Shown here: positions 28,490 through 36,668 of the stretch, one piece after another
How the letters are laid out: the number at the start of each line of letters is the position of its first letter
Numbering within the stretch: the first letter of the stretch is position 1
NCBI RefSeq assembly: GCF_947501225.1
Contig: NZ_CANMUW010000007.1
Location: 124,001-188,000 of the forward strand
DNA: 64,000 nucleotides
Direction: 5' to 3'
Source of the DNA: an uncultured Shewanella sp.
GTDB lineage: Bacteria > Pseudomonadota > Gammaproteobacteria > Enterobacterales > Shewanellaceae
Made by a program: the position numbers and the translations under genes
Notes under the pieces: model-generated
What the model saw: only the letters and a program-made list of their open reading frames with translations
Told to the model about the DNA's origin: nothing
Database searches by the model: none

Positions 28490-28505
28490 CGTGATTTTGA
28501 TCACG
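28490..28505. promoter_or_regulatory. CRP-like palindrome upstream of raiA
   Basis: CGTGATTTTGATCACG is a perfect palindromic-arm site (CGTGA-N6-TCACG), one base per arm away from the CRP consensus TGTGA-N6-TCACA. It is 57 bases before the raiA start. E. coli raiA (yfiA) is reported to be CRP-controlled, from memory. Confidence 0.55.
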
Positions 28506-28562
28506 ACTTTCATAGGGGAAGTTGGTAGTCTGAATTCAAGGAAACAACAAAAGGTTCGACAT

Positions 28563-28925
28563 ATGACAAAGATTACAAGCAAACACCTTGAAGTCACTGC
28601 CCTTATCCGCGAACGCATTGAAGCGCGTCTTGAGAAGCTTTCCAGACATGATGTGCAGTTAATAAACCCACATGTAATCATAACTCAAGAGAAGCAACTT
28701 TTTAAAATTGAAACATCGGTCGGCATCCCGAACAATAAGCTTTTTGCTCAAGCCAAGCATGAAGATCTATACAGCGCAATTAATGCTATGGGTCAAAAAC
28801 TAGAGAAACAATTGAATAAGCTTACCCATAAGCCAGAAGCACAACGAACAGCTTCACATAAGCGTCAAGAGGAGGTACTGGAGGATAGTACTGACGCTGA
28901 TTTAGAAGAGGAATATGCAGCTTAA
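28563..28925 (+). CDS. raiA: Ribosome-associated inhibitor / hibernation factor (HPF/RaiA family)
   Basis: 120-residue cytosolic protein that binds the 30S decoding site in stationary phase or cold and blocks translation. It starts MTKITSKHLEVTALIRERIE, with ARLEKLSRHDVQLINPHVII and the Lys-rich middle AMGQKLEKQLNKLTHK. The acidic tail (LEDSTDADLEEEYAA) resembles RaiA more than short HPF. The start at 28563 fits AAAGG upstream. A GC-rich hairpin GGCGGAAC/GTTCCGCC at 28938-28959, lacking a U-run, follows. Confidence 0.93.
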   Translation: MTKITSKHLEVTALIRERIEARLEKLSRHDVQLINPHVIITQEKQLFKIETSVGIPNNKLFAQAKHEDLYSAINAMGQKLEKQLNKLTHKPEAQRTASHKRQEEVLEDSTDADLEEEYAA

Positions 28926-29065
28926 TAAGCTGATAAGCGGCGGAACTTAGCGTTCCGCCGAGAAATCACACACAAAGCGCTTCACCATGCTACGCTTATA
29001 TATAGGGTGAAGTTTCAAAGATTCATTTATCCCACAGGAGAACCGTGCAGTTTTTAGTTTTTATA

Positions 29066-29268
29066 CAGGCGGACCTGAACTCCATTCATGCCACTTTCGA
29101 TAAGTGAAGCATAAGGACATTAAGCTGACAACAGCTACCACGCCTGAACATATAACGCAGGATAGAGTAAAAACCTAATATTCCGCTTCCCTCAAGAGAG
29201 GCTTTGAAGACGGCAATACAGGTTTCGAAGCCAAAAGGAGCGAAACAGAAAATCGTTTAGTTTCACCC
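29066..29268 (+). ncRNA. Candidate structured RNA module, copy 1
   Basis: A non-coding segment of 203 bases homologous to the one at 29381-29585. Its 5' part folds as a closed junction. Outer stem CAGGCG (29066-29071) pairs with CGCCTG (29141-29146). An inner stem ATGC...GCAT caps a CACTT/AAGTG hairpin. A hairpin GCTG-ACAA-CAGC (29124-29135) sits just before the closing strand. The 3' part has a stem GGCTTTGAA/TTCGAAGCC, then AAAGGAG and a shared end TTTCACCC. No open frame is conserved between copies. It is not a tRNA, tmRNA or RNase P RNA. Confidence 0.6.
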
Positions 29269-29380
29269 ATAGTTAGCCATCTTTGTAGATAGATGCAATG
29301 CTGTTAGCTATAAGACGAACAAATATAAACTAAATAGCAAATAAAGATAGGAAGTAAGAAGTAGGAAGTAAGCTTGAACA

Positions 29381-29585
29381 CAGGCGAACCAGAAACCATT
29401 AAGCAGCTAATAGAAGCGGTGCTTTGGAGATGAGCTGACAACAGCGATGACGCCTGAAGATAAACGTTTCACTTGATTGGAACTCCAGTTCCGGTTTCAC
29501 TTTTAAAGAGTAGATGAAGCTATGGTAGGGGTTTCAAGCGCATAAAGGAGGAACTCACAATTTTATTTTGTTATCTGTTTCACCC
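29381..29585 (+). ncRNA. Candidate structured RNA module, copy 2
   Basis: 205 bases with the same order of elements as copy 1. CAGGCG (29381-29386) pairs with CGCCTG (29451-29456). The inner CC...AAGC / GCTT..GG stem differs in sequence from copy 1 but keeps pairing. The identical hairpin GCTGACAACAGC is at 29434-29445. The end is again AAAGGAG...TTTCACCC. A separate GGAACT/AGTTCC hairpin lies at about 29479-29492. It runs directly into a strong intrinsic terminator, so transcription on the plus strand is likely. Confidence 0.6.
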
Positions 29586-29586
29586 A

Positions 29587-29612
29587 AAGCGCACCTCAGG
29601 TGCGCTTTTTTA
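29587..29612 (+). terminator. Intrinsic terminator ending the RNA modules
   Basis: Perfect 10-bp stem AAGCGCACCT / AGGTGCGCTT (29587-29596 with 29598-29607) followed by a run of T. It lies about 660 bases after the raiA stop and about 90 bases before pheL. It therefore belongs to a transcript other than pheA. Confidence 0.92.
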
Positions 29613-29701
29613 TAGGCTCCTCTCCCCTTCAAGCTCACCGGAATATAAAACTTATCAATTATTCATTGACACTAAAGAGCTCGAGCTTTACTTTGATAGT
29701 G

Positions 29702-29776
29702 ATGACATTACATAACGTTCACTTTTTTACTTTCTTTTTTATTCCACCCAACTCGGGAGGCGGAATTTCGGTGTAA
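29702..29776 (+). CDS. pheL: pheA leader peptide
   Basis: 24-codon leader, beginning MTLHNVHFFTFFFIPP, with five Phe codons within six positions (residues 8-13). The control region encodes the regulatory amino acid, as in E. coli pheL. The downstream end of the ORF contains GGGAGGC (29755-29761), which can pair with GCCTCCC (29799-29805) as antiterminator. Confidence 0.92.
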   Translation: MTLHNVHFFTFFFIPPNSGGGISV

Positions 29777-29797
29777 AAACGAAAGTAAAAATTCCAA

Positions 29798-29822
29798 AGC
29801 CTCCCACTAGGGAGGCTTTTTT
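29798..29822 (+). terminator. Attenuator of pheA
   Basis: Stem AGCCTCCC / GGGAGGCT around ACTA (29798-29817), followed by T-run, 34 bases before the pheA ATG. The alternative pairing with GGGAGGC inside pheL gives the classical attenuation switch. Confidence 0.93.
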
Positions 29823-29855
29823 GTAGCAGAATTTGGTTAAGACATAGAGGACAGC

Positions 29856-31844
29856 ATGAGCAAACCACAGCCTTTGAACCATACGCGTGAGCAGATAACC
29901 GCTTTAGATAAAGATCTATTGGCTCTTTTGGCTAGGCGACGTGAACTGAGCCTGGCCGTAGCCCGTAGTAAAGAGGTTGACATCCGCCCGATTCGGGATA
30001 CCCAAAGGGAGAAAGAGCTGCTGGCCAGACTGGTCAAACAAGGGCGTGAACAGGGGCTAGATGCACACTATGTGATCTCTCTTTACCAGAGTATTATCGA
30101 AGACTCAGTACTTAACCAACAGGCTTACCTTCAGGGCAGGGCAAACCCTGACACTCAAAAACAGCAATACTGCGTGGCCTACCTTGGCGCCAGAGGCTCA
30201 TACTCATATCTGGCTGCAAATCGTTATTGCGATCGCCGTCAGGTCGATATGCTGGACCTGGGTTGTAAAAGCTTCGATGAGATAGTTCAGGCGGTCGAAT
30301 CCGGACACGCCGACTATGGCTTTCTGCCGATAGAAAACACCTCTTCGGGTTCGATCAATGAGGTTTATGATGTACTTCAGCATACAAGTTTGGCTATTGT
30401 CGGGGAAACCACCATCGAAGTCGGGCACTGTCTGCTGGCCAAGGCGGGCAGCTCTATCAATGAGATCAAAACGGTATACGCTCATCCTCAGCCAATAAGT
30501 CAATGTAGCCGCTACTTGAGCCTACACCCGGAGTTCAAACTGGAGTATTGTTCAAGCAGTGCAGAAGCCATGGAGAAAGTCATTGAAAGTGATGATCCCA
30601 CTGTGGCAGCAATTGGAAGTGTAGAAGGCGGTGCTCTCTACCAGCTGGAGGCTATTGCACAAGAGCTTGCTAATCAAAAGGTTAATCAAAGCCGTTTCAT
30701 CGTCGTAGCCAGAAAGGCGATAGCTGTTCCCGAGCAGCTTCCTGCCAAATCAACACTCATCATGGCAACGGGTCAAAAGCCAGGTGCCCTGGTCGAAGCC
30801 TTACTGGTACTTAAAGCCCATAATTTGAATATGAGCAAGCTCGAATCCAGGCCAATTCCCGGCACCCCATGGGAAGAGATGTTCTATCTTGACCTGGATG
30901 CTAACCTTTCCAGTGATTCTATGCAGGCGGCCTTGAAAGAGTTGGAAAGAATAACAAGATTTATCAAAGTATTAGGTTGCTATCCTTGCGAAACTGTTAA
31001 TCCGACTCAGCTATCGAACAGTCAACTGATGATTGAGCCCGATACCAGCCGTGCCGAACATCTCGGCGAAACGATACCGGACTCCGACTCAGAGACAAAC
31101 AAGCAGTTGAGATATAGCAAGAAGTATAAACAGGCTGCGACCCGAATAACCTGCGGGCAACTGGAGATAGGCGACGCACACTTTGGTGCAATTGCACTCA
31201 TCTCCCTGCCACAAGACAGTAGTCTCTATAGCCAGAAAGCAAAATTACTCAAGGAGGCGGGCTTTCAAGCAGTCGTACTGGAGGGCCTGTCGCGGCAACA
31301 AGATGCAACTGCCAATATCATTGAGTTCAAGAAAGCGCTGCATCAATTTGATCTCGAGTGCATCATCAGTGTCGAGCATGAAACTGAGCTGAAGTTGGCT
31401 AAGGAGCAGGCCAGTATCCTACTGGTGACCGGTAAACAGATGAGCAACAAGGCTCTGCTTAAACGTATCGGCTCTTTACATATTCCGGTGATTTTAGAAC
31501 GAAATACCATGGCTAATGTTCAGGAGTTCCTTGAGGCAGCCGAAAGCATATTGGAGCAGGGAAACCAGCAGTTGATCTTATGTGAGTCAGGCGTAAGGAC
31601 CTTCAATGATTCGGTCATGCCGTCACTCGATCTCGCCGCTTTAGTAGATATCAAAGCGATGAGTCACCTGCCTATACTCATTAACCCGAGCTATGCCTCC
31701 ACCGCCGATACACTCCCTTCACATGCCAAAGCGGCGAAGCAGCTCAGTGCCGACGGCTTGATACTCAACTTTTCATCGACCACAGATAGCTTCAGCGATG
31801 AACTCACGGCTTATGGTGAACTACTCAGAAGCCTCTACCAGTAA
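29856..31844 (+). CDS. pheA: Chorismate mutase/prephenate dehydratase with extra C-terminal DAHP-synthase-like domain
   Basis: 662 residues against about 386 in E. coli. Residues 1-95 are the AroQ chorismate mutase (LDKDLLALLARRRELSLAV). About 105-290 is prephenate dehydratase (LGARGSYSYLAA, PIENTSSGSINEVYDVL); its usual TRF catalytic motif reads SRF here. About 300-385 is the ACT domain, with GALV and ESRP for Phe binding. After a linker, residues about 440-662 resemble type I-beta DAHP synthase (QLILCESGVRTFNDS, LPILINPSYAS, LSADGLILNF). Key residues differ: CERG is CESG, DPSHA is NPSYA and the LKRG lysine is replaced. The extra domain is probably inactive and regulatory (inference). Expression is controlled by pheL attenuation. 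Confidence 0.93.
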   Translation: MSKPQPLNHTREQITALDKDLLALLARRRELSLAVARSKEVDIRPIRDTQREKELLARLVKQGREQGLDAHYVISLYQSIIEDSVLNQQAYLQGRANPDTQKQQYCVAYLGARGSYSYLAANRYCDRRQVDMLDLGCKSFDEIVQAVESGHADYGFLPIENTSSGSINEVYDVLQHTSLAIVGETTIEVGHCLLAKAGSSINEIKTVYAHPQPISQCSRYLSLHPEFKLEYCSSSAEAMEKVIESDDPTVAAIGSVEGGALYQLEAIAQELANQKVNQSRFIVVARKAIAVPEQLPAKSTLIMATGQKPGALVEALLVLKAHNLNMSKLESRPIPGTPWEEMFYLDLDANLSSDSMQAALKELERITRFIKVLGCYPCETVNPTQLSNSQLMIEPDTSRAEHLGETIPDSDSETNKQLRYSKKYKQAATRITCGQLEIGDAHFGAIALISLPQDSSLYSQKAKLLKEAGFQAVVLEGLSRQQDATANIIEFKKALHQFDLECIISVEHETELKLAKEQASILLVTGKQMSNKALLKRIGSLHIPVILERNTMANVQEFLEAAESILEQGNQQLILCESGVRTFNDSVMPSLDLAALVDIKAMSHLPILINPSYASTADTLPSHAKAAKQLSADGLILNFSSTTDSFSDELTAYGELLRSLYQ

Positions 31845-31854
31845 TGTTCAAGGC

Positions 31855-31884
31855 AAAAAAAGAGGACTGCTTAGTCCTCTTTTT
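31855..31884. terminator. Terminator after pheA
   Basis: 10-bp stem AAAGAGGACT / AGTCCTCTTT with GCTT loop, A-run before and T-run after. It may work in both directions. Confidence 0.9.
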
Positions 31885-31921
31885 AAATGAATACGCCTAT
31901 TAAAGAATGCATCTAAGGCCT

Positions 31922-32257
31922 CTATATGGCTGCGCCGTCGGTCAGGTTCAGCCACCCCTTCAATATCCTGTGGCAAAACCAGAGTGTGGCTATCAGGTAG
32001 ATGATCACGCTCAGCCATATTTGTGACAGAGAAAAACCGACCCCTCCCAAGACCATGAAACCGATTGTTGAATGTCTCTGCCAGCGAAGGTGAGAGCTAA
32101 TCATGGCACCTGAAGATGATGATTTCTGGCCTAGATTAATGATAAGACCCAATAAAGTCGGAAGGAAAAACAGAGGAAATGCAGTCATTAACGCATATAA
32201 CAGGTGCGCCAAACTTGGGTCGTCTATGGTGAGTCTTTGAGAAGTTGTCGATATCAT
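31922..32257 (-). CDS. Hypothetical membrane protein downstream of hcr
   Basis: 111 residues with two or three hydrophobic helices (LAHLLYALMTAFPLFFLPTL, then VGFSLSQIWLSVIIYLIATL). I do not recognise a named family with confidence; the layout resembles small DUF4870-type membrane proteins. ATG 32257 has GGAG seven bases upstream. It lies 99 bases after hcr on the same strand, so it could be the third gene of an hcp-hcr transcript. Confidence 0.65.
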   Translation of the reverse strand: MISTTSQRLTIDDPSLAHLLYALMTAFPLFFLPTLLGLIINLGQKSSSSGAMISSHLRWQRHSTIGFMVLGGVGFSLSQIWLSVIIYLIATLWFCHRILKGWLNLTDGAAI

Positions 32258-32356
32258 AGATAAGCTCCGAAGTGACAATGTATGCAAAGATCAAATAACA
32301 CTCATCTTTAACAATACGTTGTCACCGGGCTTAGCGCAAATCTATAGATATAAAAT

Positions 32357-33451
32357 TTACAACGCCAGAGAGATATCTGACTTCAATTTTGTTGAACATG
32401 CCAACACATAACCTTGCTCAATCTCATCTGCTGTTAGTGTCATTTGGCTGCTGGACTCTGTCTCTCCCTCCAACACCTGACACTTACAGGCTCCGCATAC
32501 ACCGGAGCGACAAGCGGCAATAATCGGCAAACCTTCCGCTTCGATCCCCTCCAGCAAGGTTTGATCGGCTTCCATGGCTCGCTCTCTGTCACGGATTTTC
32601 AACATGAAGCTACCCTGCCCGCCATCGGAGGCTGTGACGTTTTCCGGTGTGGTGACTGAAGCTCCGCCAAAGCTCTCTTGATGATACCTTTGCATGTCGA
32701 AATCCAGTGATTCCAGCAGAGACTTGACCCCAACCATAAAGGGCTCTGGCCCACAGACAAAAATGGTTCTATCGTGATAATCGGCAACTAACTTTTTAAG
32801 GCTGTCGGCACTGATGCGTCCTGTGGCGCCTTCGAAAGATTCTGGCATATTTTCAACGCCAGACTCGAGAATATAACTCAACTTAAACGACTGATTGTTA
32901 TAATTTATCGTGTCCAATTCAGTTCTAAAAATCAGATCTTCAGGGCTCTTAGCGCAGTGAAGAAAAGCGATATCGGCACCGACTTGGGTATCGGTAAGCC
33001 AACGTGACATGGAGTACATAGGGGTTACCCCACTTCCCGCACTTAAAAACAGATACTTGTCTGCTTTAATATCGATAAGATTAAAGACCCCGTCGGGCCC
33101 ACTTGCAGTTATGGTACCGCCAACATCCAAGGATTGAACCAGATGGTTTGAGAAAAGGCCTCCCTCTATTTGCTTAACCGTTACAACAATTGAATAAGGA
33201 CGCGAAGGAGAAGATGAGATGGTGTAGCTACGATATACCTGTTTTCCGTCAATCTCAGACTTAAAGGTAAGAAATTGCCCCGGTTTAAACTGAAACTTTA
33301 CCGGTTCGGTGCCCTGAAAGCGAAAACTGAACACATCATGGGTTTCCTGCCACTTCTCAACACATAATAAGGTGACCTCCCCATGTTGCCATGTAGGAGA
33401 GTTTAACTGTTGCTCATCACAATGAGTCGGAGAGATTAGATCTATGCTCAT
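32357..33451 (-). CDS. hcr: NADH-dependent hybrid-cluster-protein reductase
   Basis: 364-residue flavoprotein that passes electrons from NADH to Hcp. The N-terminal FAD-binding domain has FRSYTISSSP-like text here as VYRSYTISSSPSRPY. The NAD domain has FLSAGSGVTPMYSM, and FVCGPEPFMVGV follows. The C-terminal plant-type [2Fe-2S] ferredoxin domain carries CRSGVCGACKC and a later CSTK cysteine. The start at 33451 has AAGG upstream. It follows hcp by 70 bases. Confidence 0.95.
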   Translation of the reverse strand: MSIDLISPTHCDEQQLNSPTWQHGEVTLLCVEKWQETHDVFSFRFQGTEPVKFQFKPGQFLTFKSEIDGKQVYRSYTISSSPSRPYSIVVTVKQIEGGLFSNHLVQSLDVGGTITASGPDGVFNLIDIKADKYLFLSAGSGVTPMYSMSRWLTDTQVGADIAFLHCAKSPEDLIFRTELDTINYNNQSFKLSYILESGVENMPESFEGATGRISADSLKKLVADYHDRTIFVCGPEPFMVGVKSLLESLDFDMQRYHQESFGGASVTTPENVTASDGGQGSFMLKIRDRERAMEADQTLLEGIEAEGLPIIAACRSGVCGACKCQVLEGETESSSQMTLTADEIEQGYVLACSTKLKSDISLAL

Positions 33452-33521
33452 GGGTAACCTTATCGATAGAAAAAACAAACTGACCACCTGAGAAAGCGCG
33501 GTCAGTTATTTCAGTGCCAGT

Positions 33522-35180
33522 TTAAGCGACGTTTAAAATTGTCTTAAGATCTTCTTCTACGGTCGTTGTGTTACGAAGACCAAACTTATCTTCCAATATT
33601 TTAAGCAGGTTAGGAGTTAAGAACGCCGGAGGAGTAGGACCGGTACGAATATTCTTAACACCTAATGATAAGAGTGTCAGCAGGACCACAATCGCCTTCT
33701 GCTCAAACCATGAAAGTACAAGACTCAATGGCAGCTCATTGAGCTCACACTCAAATGCTTCAGATAGCGCGATAGCAAGCTGAATTGCCGAGTAGGAGTC
33801 ATTACACTGACCGATATCGAGCAGGCGTGGAATGCCGTTAATATCACCAAACTCAAGCTTGTTGAACTTATATTTACCACAGCCCAGAGTCAGAATCACG
33901 GAATCATCCGGCGCCTGAGTCGCAATATCGGTAAAGTAGCTACGCTCAGCTTTATCACCATCACAGCCACCAACAAGGAAGAAATGCTTGATAGAACCAT
34001 TCTTCACATTTTCAACTACAGCCGGAGCGGCAGCCATCAACGCATTGCGTGCAAAACCTATGGTGATTAGATGGGGGATCTCATCATAGGTGAAGCCATC
34101 GAGTGCTAATGCTTTTTCAATAACCGGAGTAAAGTCATCACCCACCAGATGAGTCACTCCAGGCCAGCCCACGATGCTGCGGGTGAAGATACGATCTGCG
34201 TAGTTACCTACGTTCGGATCGATAATACAGTTAGAGGTCATCACTACCGCACCAGGGAAGTTAGCAAACTCTTTCTGTTGGTTCTGCCAGGCACTACCAT
34301 AGTTACCTACCAGGTGTGGATACTTCTTAAGCTCAGGGTAAGCCAATGCAGGCAGCATCTCACCATGAGTAAAGACGTTGATCCCTTTACCTTCTGTCTG
34401 CTTAAGAATAAGTTCAAGGTCGACCATATCGTGGCCGGAGACCAGAATAGCCTTGCCTTTTACGGCAACGGTATTCACCTGAGTCGGCTCAGGATGACCG
34501 AAGGCCGCGGTCTCACCTTCATCGAGCATAGCCATCACTTTATAGTTTAACTGGCCAATCTCCATAGACGTTGCAAACAGCTTGTCGACATCAACCGAGT
34601 CTTCGCCAAGGAATGCCATGATCTCATGGAACTGACCGGCAATTTCATCACTGGTTTGGCTGAGGACGCGCGCATGCTCCATATAAGCCGCCGCGCCTTT
34701 CAGGCCATATAGACACAGCAGACGAAGACCCAGAATATCTTCATGTACATCGCCACGGTTAGGTGCCGCTTGAGCCGCTTGAGTAATCATCTCAGGCTTA
34801 GACGTCGCCAGTACCAGCTGCGCAGGAGCACTCATCTGCTCGGGAGTAACTCCCTTAGCAACACAAGCGGTCTCATAGGCATCTTTCAGACGACCACGGA
34901 AGGCATTAGCTTGCTCTACATATTCGACGAGTCTGGCATCGTCGAAGTTAACGTTGGTCAAAGTAGCAAAGAAGGCTTTAGGAACAAAGGTATCGATTTC
35001 ATGATCTATGATATCGAACTCACGAGCTTTGACCGCATAGGCTGATACGCCCTGCAGTACGTAGATAAGTAGATCTTGTAGGTCGGAAGTTTCGGCAAGC
35101 TTTCCGCACATTCCCTGAGAGTAGCTACAACCATTTCCAGCTGGGGTTCTAATTGTTTGTTCACACTGAATACAAAACAT
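33522..35180 (-). CDS. hcp: Hybrid cluster protein (NO reductase / hydroxylamine reductase)
   Basis: 552-residue iron-sulfur-oxygen protein. The N-terminal cysteines are C3, C6, C18 and C25, that is C-x2-C-x11-C-x6-C, the class II arrangement of enteric Hcp. Hybrid-cluster ligands are visible in later motifs such as [32 protein letters not shown] and [11 protein letters not shown]. Hcp reduces NO at low concentration and supports nitrosative-stress defence during anaerobic nitrate or nitrite respiration. The start at 35180 has GGAG eight bases upstream. It is the first gene of hcp-hcr. Confidence 0.96.
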   Translation of the reverse strand: MFCIQCEQTIRTPAGNGCSYSQGMCGKLAETSDLQDLLIYVLQGVSAYAVKAREFDIIDHEIDTFVPKAFFATLTNVNFDDARLVEYVEQANAFRGRLKDAYETACVAKGVTPEQMSAPAQLVLATSKPEMITQAAQAAPNRGDVHEDILGLRLLCLYGLKGAAAYMEHARVLSQTSDEIAGQFHEIMAFLGEDSVDVDKLFATSMEIGQLNYKVMAMLDEGETAAFGHPEPTQVNTVAVKGKAILVSGHDMVDLELILKQTEGKGINVFTHGEMLPALAYPELKKYPHLVGNYGSAWQNQQKEFANFPGAVVMTSNCIIDPNVGNYADRIFTRSIVGWPGVTHLVGDDFTPVIEKALALDGFTYDEIPHLITIGFARNALMAAAPAVVENVKNGSIKHFFLVGGCDGDKAERSYFTDIATQAPDDSVILTLGCGKYKFNKLEFGDINGIPRLLDIGQCNDSYSAIQLAIALSEAFECELNELPLSLVLSWFEQKAIVVLLTLLSLGVKNIRTGPTPPAFLTPNLLKILEDKFGLRNTTTVEEDLKTILNVA

Positions 35181-35201
35181 TACGACGGCTCCTATTTTAA
35201 T

Positions 35202-35220
35202 CATGCTTTTTATTTGCATG
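35202..35220 (-). promoter_or_regulatory. Inverted repeat upstream of hcp
   Basis: CATGC-N9-GCATG in a T-rich setting, 22-40 bases before the hcp start. The ATGC...GCAT arms recall NsrR sites of hcp promoters, but the middle does not match the NsrR consensus well. The assignment is tentative. Confidence 0.35.
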
Positions 35221-35464
35221 TTTTGGATGATTGTAAATCTATTGCCTTCAGCTTCGAAGCGATATTTATACTAATTGTGAAAAATATGAGGTAGATCAAC
35301 TTCTCATATAACTAATAAAGTGGGAGGGTAATTGGTGAAGAAGCAGATATAGAGGGGAGACAGAGCATTCGAGAAGAGAAAAAAACAACCATTGAAATTC
35401 AATGTCATAGGAATAAAAATGGGAGCATCAGCTCCCAATTAACAGCAAACAAGCACGCATGTCG

Positions 35465-36640
35465 CTAGCCGGTCTTCATATCATTAACCGATTGCAGCAT
35501 GGCACGGCTTTCACGCTGGAATTGCGGCGCAAAATCACCGAACCATTGCGCCACCTCTTCAAACTGAGAAACAAATGCCTCACGATCACCCGCTTGCAAT
35601 AGTGACAGAGCCTGAGAATAATTGTCTAAATAATCTCCGATGGCATTAAGACTCTCTTTTTGGGCGAAGATGATGTCTGCATAAAGCTCCGGGCTTTGGG
35701 CAAAAAGACGACCCACCATCGCCAGCTCCAGACGATAGATAGGCGAGCTGAACTGCAACAGGGACTCGATATCGGCCTCCTCTTTATAAAGGTTTAATCC
35801 ATAGACAAAAGAGGAAAAGTGACGCATGGCCTGAACCAACTGCATCGCCTTATCGTGACGCTCGGGCTCCGCCTCTACGATTCGTGCCCCCCATATCTGT
35901 ATCTGCTCCAGCAGCCATTTATACTCCTCGCTCCCGCGTCCATGGCACACCACAACAACCTGCTTAGCTAAACTGCCGACATCCGGGCCAAACATAGGGT
36001 GTAAACCGACTACGGGGCCGTCGTGCGCCTCTAACATCGCAGATACCGGCTCACCCTTTATCGATGTCAAATCGGCAAGAATACAGCTCTTTGGCAGCTC
36101 GGTAAGCTTCTCTTTTATCAGATCACAAGTGATAGCGATTGGCACCGTCACTATGACTAATCCGGCTCCATCGAAGATCTCGGCGGCCCTGCACCAATCA
36201 TCCTTATCCAGTACTTTAACCCGATAGCCGGACAGGGTCAGCATTTGAGCGAACAAGCCACCCAACTTGCCCTCACCGCCAACGAGTACGACATGACCAA
36301 GCTCCGGATTCACCTGCTTAAAACCGACATCCTTCTCGTTGAGGTAAGATTCACGCATCAAGCGTCGCAATATATCTTCGATCAGTTGAGGAGAAATATC
36401 CATCTTCTCAGCTTCTCCCCGGCGCTTGGCCAACATCGTAGCTTCTCGTTGAGGCGCGTAGATAGGCAGACCCGCTCCATGTTTAACCGCCCCGACCTGA
36501 GCGACCAGATCCAGTCGTTTCCTTAAGAGGTGAAGCAACTGCTGATCAACACCATCTATCAGGCCCCTTAAGTTTTCGAGTTCAGCCGTTGTTTTTTCAT
36601 TCATCGATCGTCTATCCATTACAAAAAAGTCATCAGACAT
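35465..36640 (-). CDS. tyrA: Chorismate mutase/prephenate dehydrogenase
   Basis: T-protein that makes 4-hydroxyphenylpyruvate for tyrosine. The N-terminal AroQ mutase has [27 protein letters not shown] and [18 protein letters not shown]. The dehydrogenase has the nucleotide-binding segment [23 protein letters not shown] (about 131) and [16 protein letters not shown]. The start is not certain: ATG 36640 gives 391 residues, and an ATG at 36604 would give 379, nearer the E. coli size. It is 28 bases after aroF, in an aroF-tyrA operon. Confidence 0.95.
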   Translation of the reverse strand: MSDDFFVMDRRSMNEKTTAELENLRGLIDGVDQQLLHLLRKRLDLVAQVGAVKHGAGLPIYAPQREATMLAKRRGEAEKMDISPQLIEDILRRLMRESYLNEKDVGFKQVNPELGHVVLVGGEGKLGGLFAQMLTLSGYRVKVLDKDDWCRAAEIFDGAGLVIVTVPIAITCDLIKEKLTELPKSCILADLTSIKGEPVSAMLEAHDGPVVGLHPMFGPDVGSLAKQVVVVCHGRGSEEYKWLLEQIQIWGARIVEAEPERHDKAMQLVQAMRHFSSFVYGLNLYKEEADIESLLQFSSPIYRLELAMVGRLFAQSPELYADIIFAQKESLNAIGDYLDNYSQALSLLQAGDREAFVSQFEEVAQWFGDFAPQFQRESRAMLQSVNDMKTG

Positions 36641-36668
36641 TGAGAAGATACCTGCTCAACGCAGCCTA

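Noticed and set aside
28938..28961. Intrinsic terminator directly after raiA
   Set aside because: The hairpin GGCGGAAC/GTTCCGCC is strong but is followed by GAGAAATC rather than a U-run, so it is noted only as a hairpin.
29066..29612. tmRNA, RNase P RNA, 6S RNA or known riboswitch
   Set aside because: No tag-peptide frame, no CCA-type ends, none of the conserved RNase P core words, and no match to remembered riboswitch cores; downstream is a full terminator followed by a separate leader.
35230..35330. FNR box upstream of hcp
   Set aside because: Only a half site (ATCAA near 35297) is present; no TTGAT-N4-ATCAA pair could be found.
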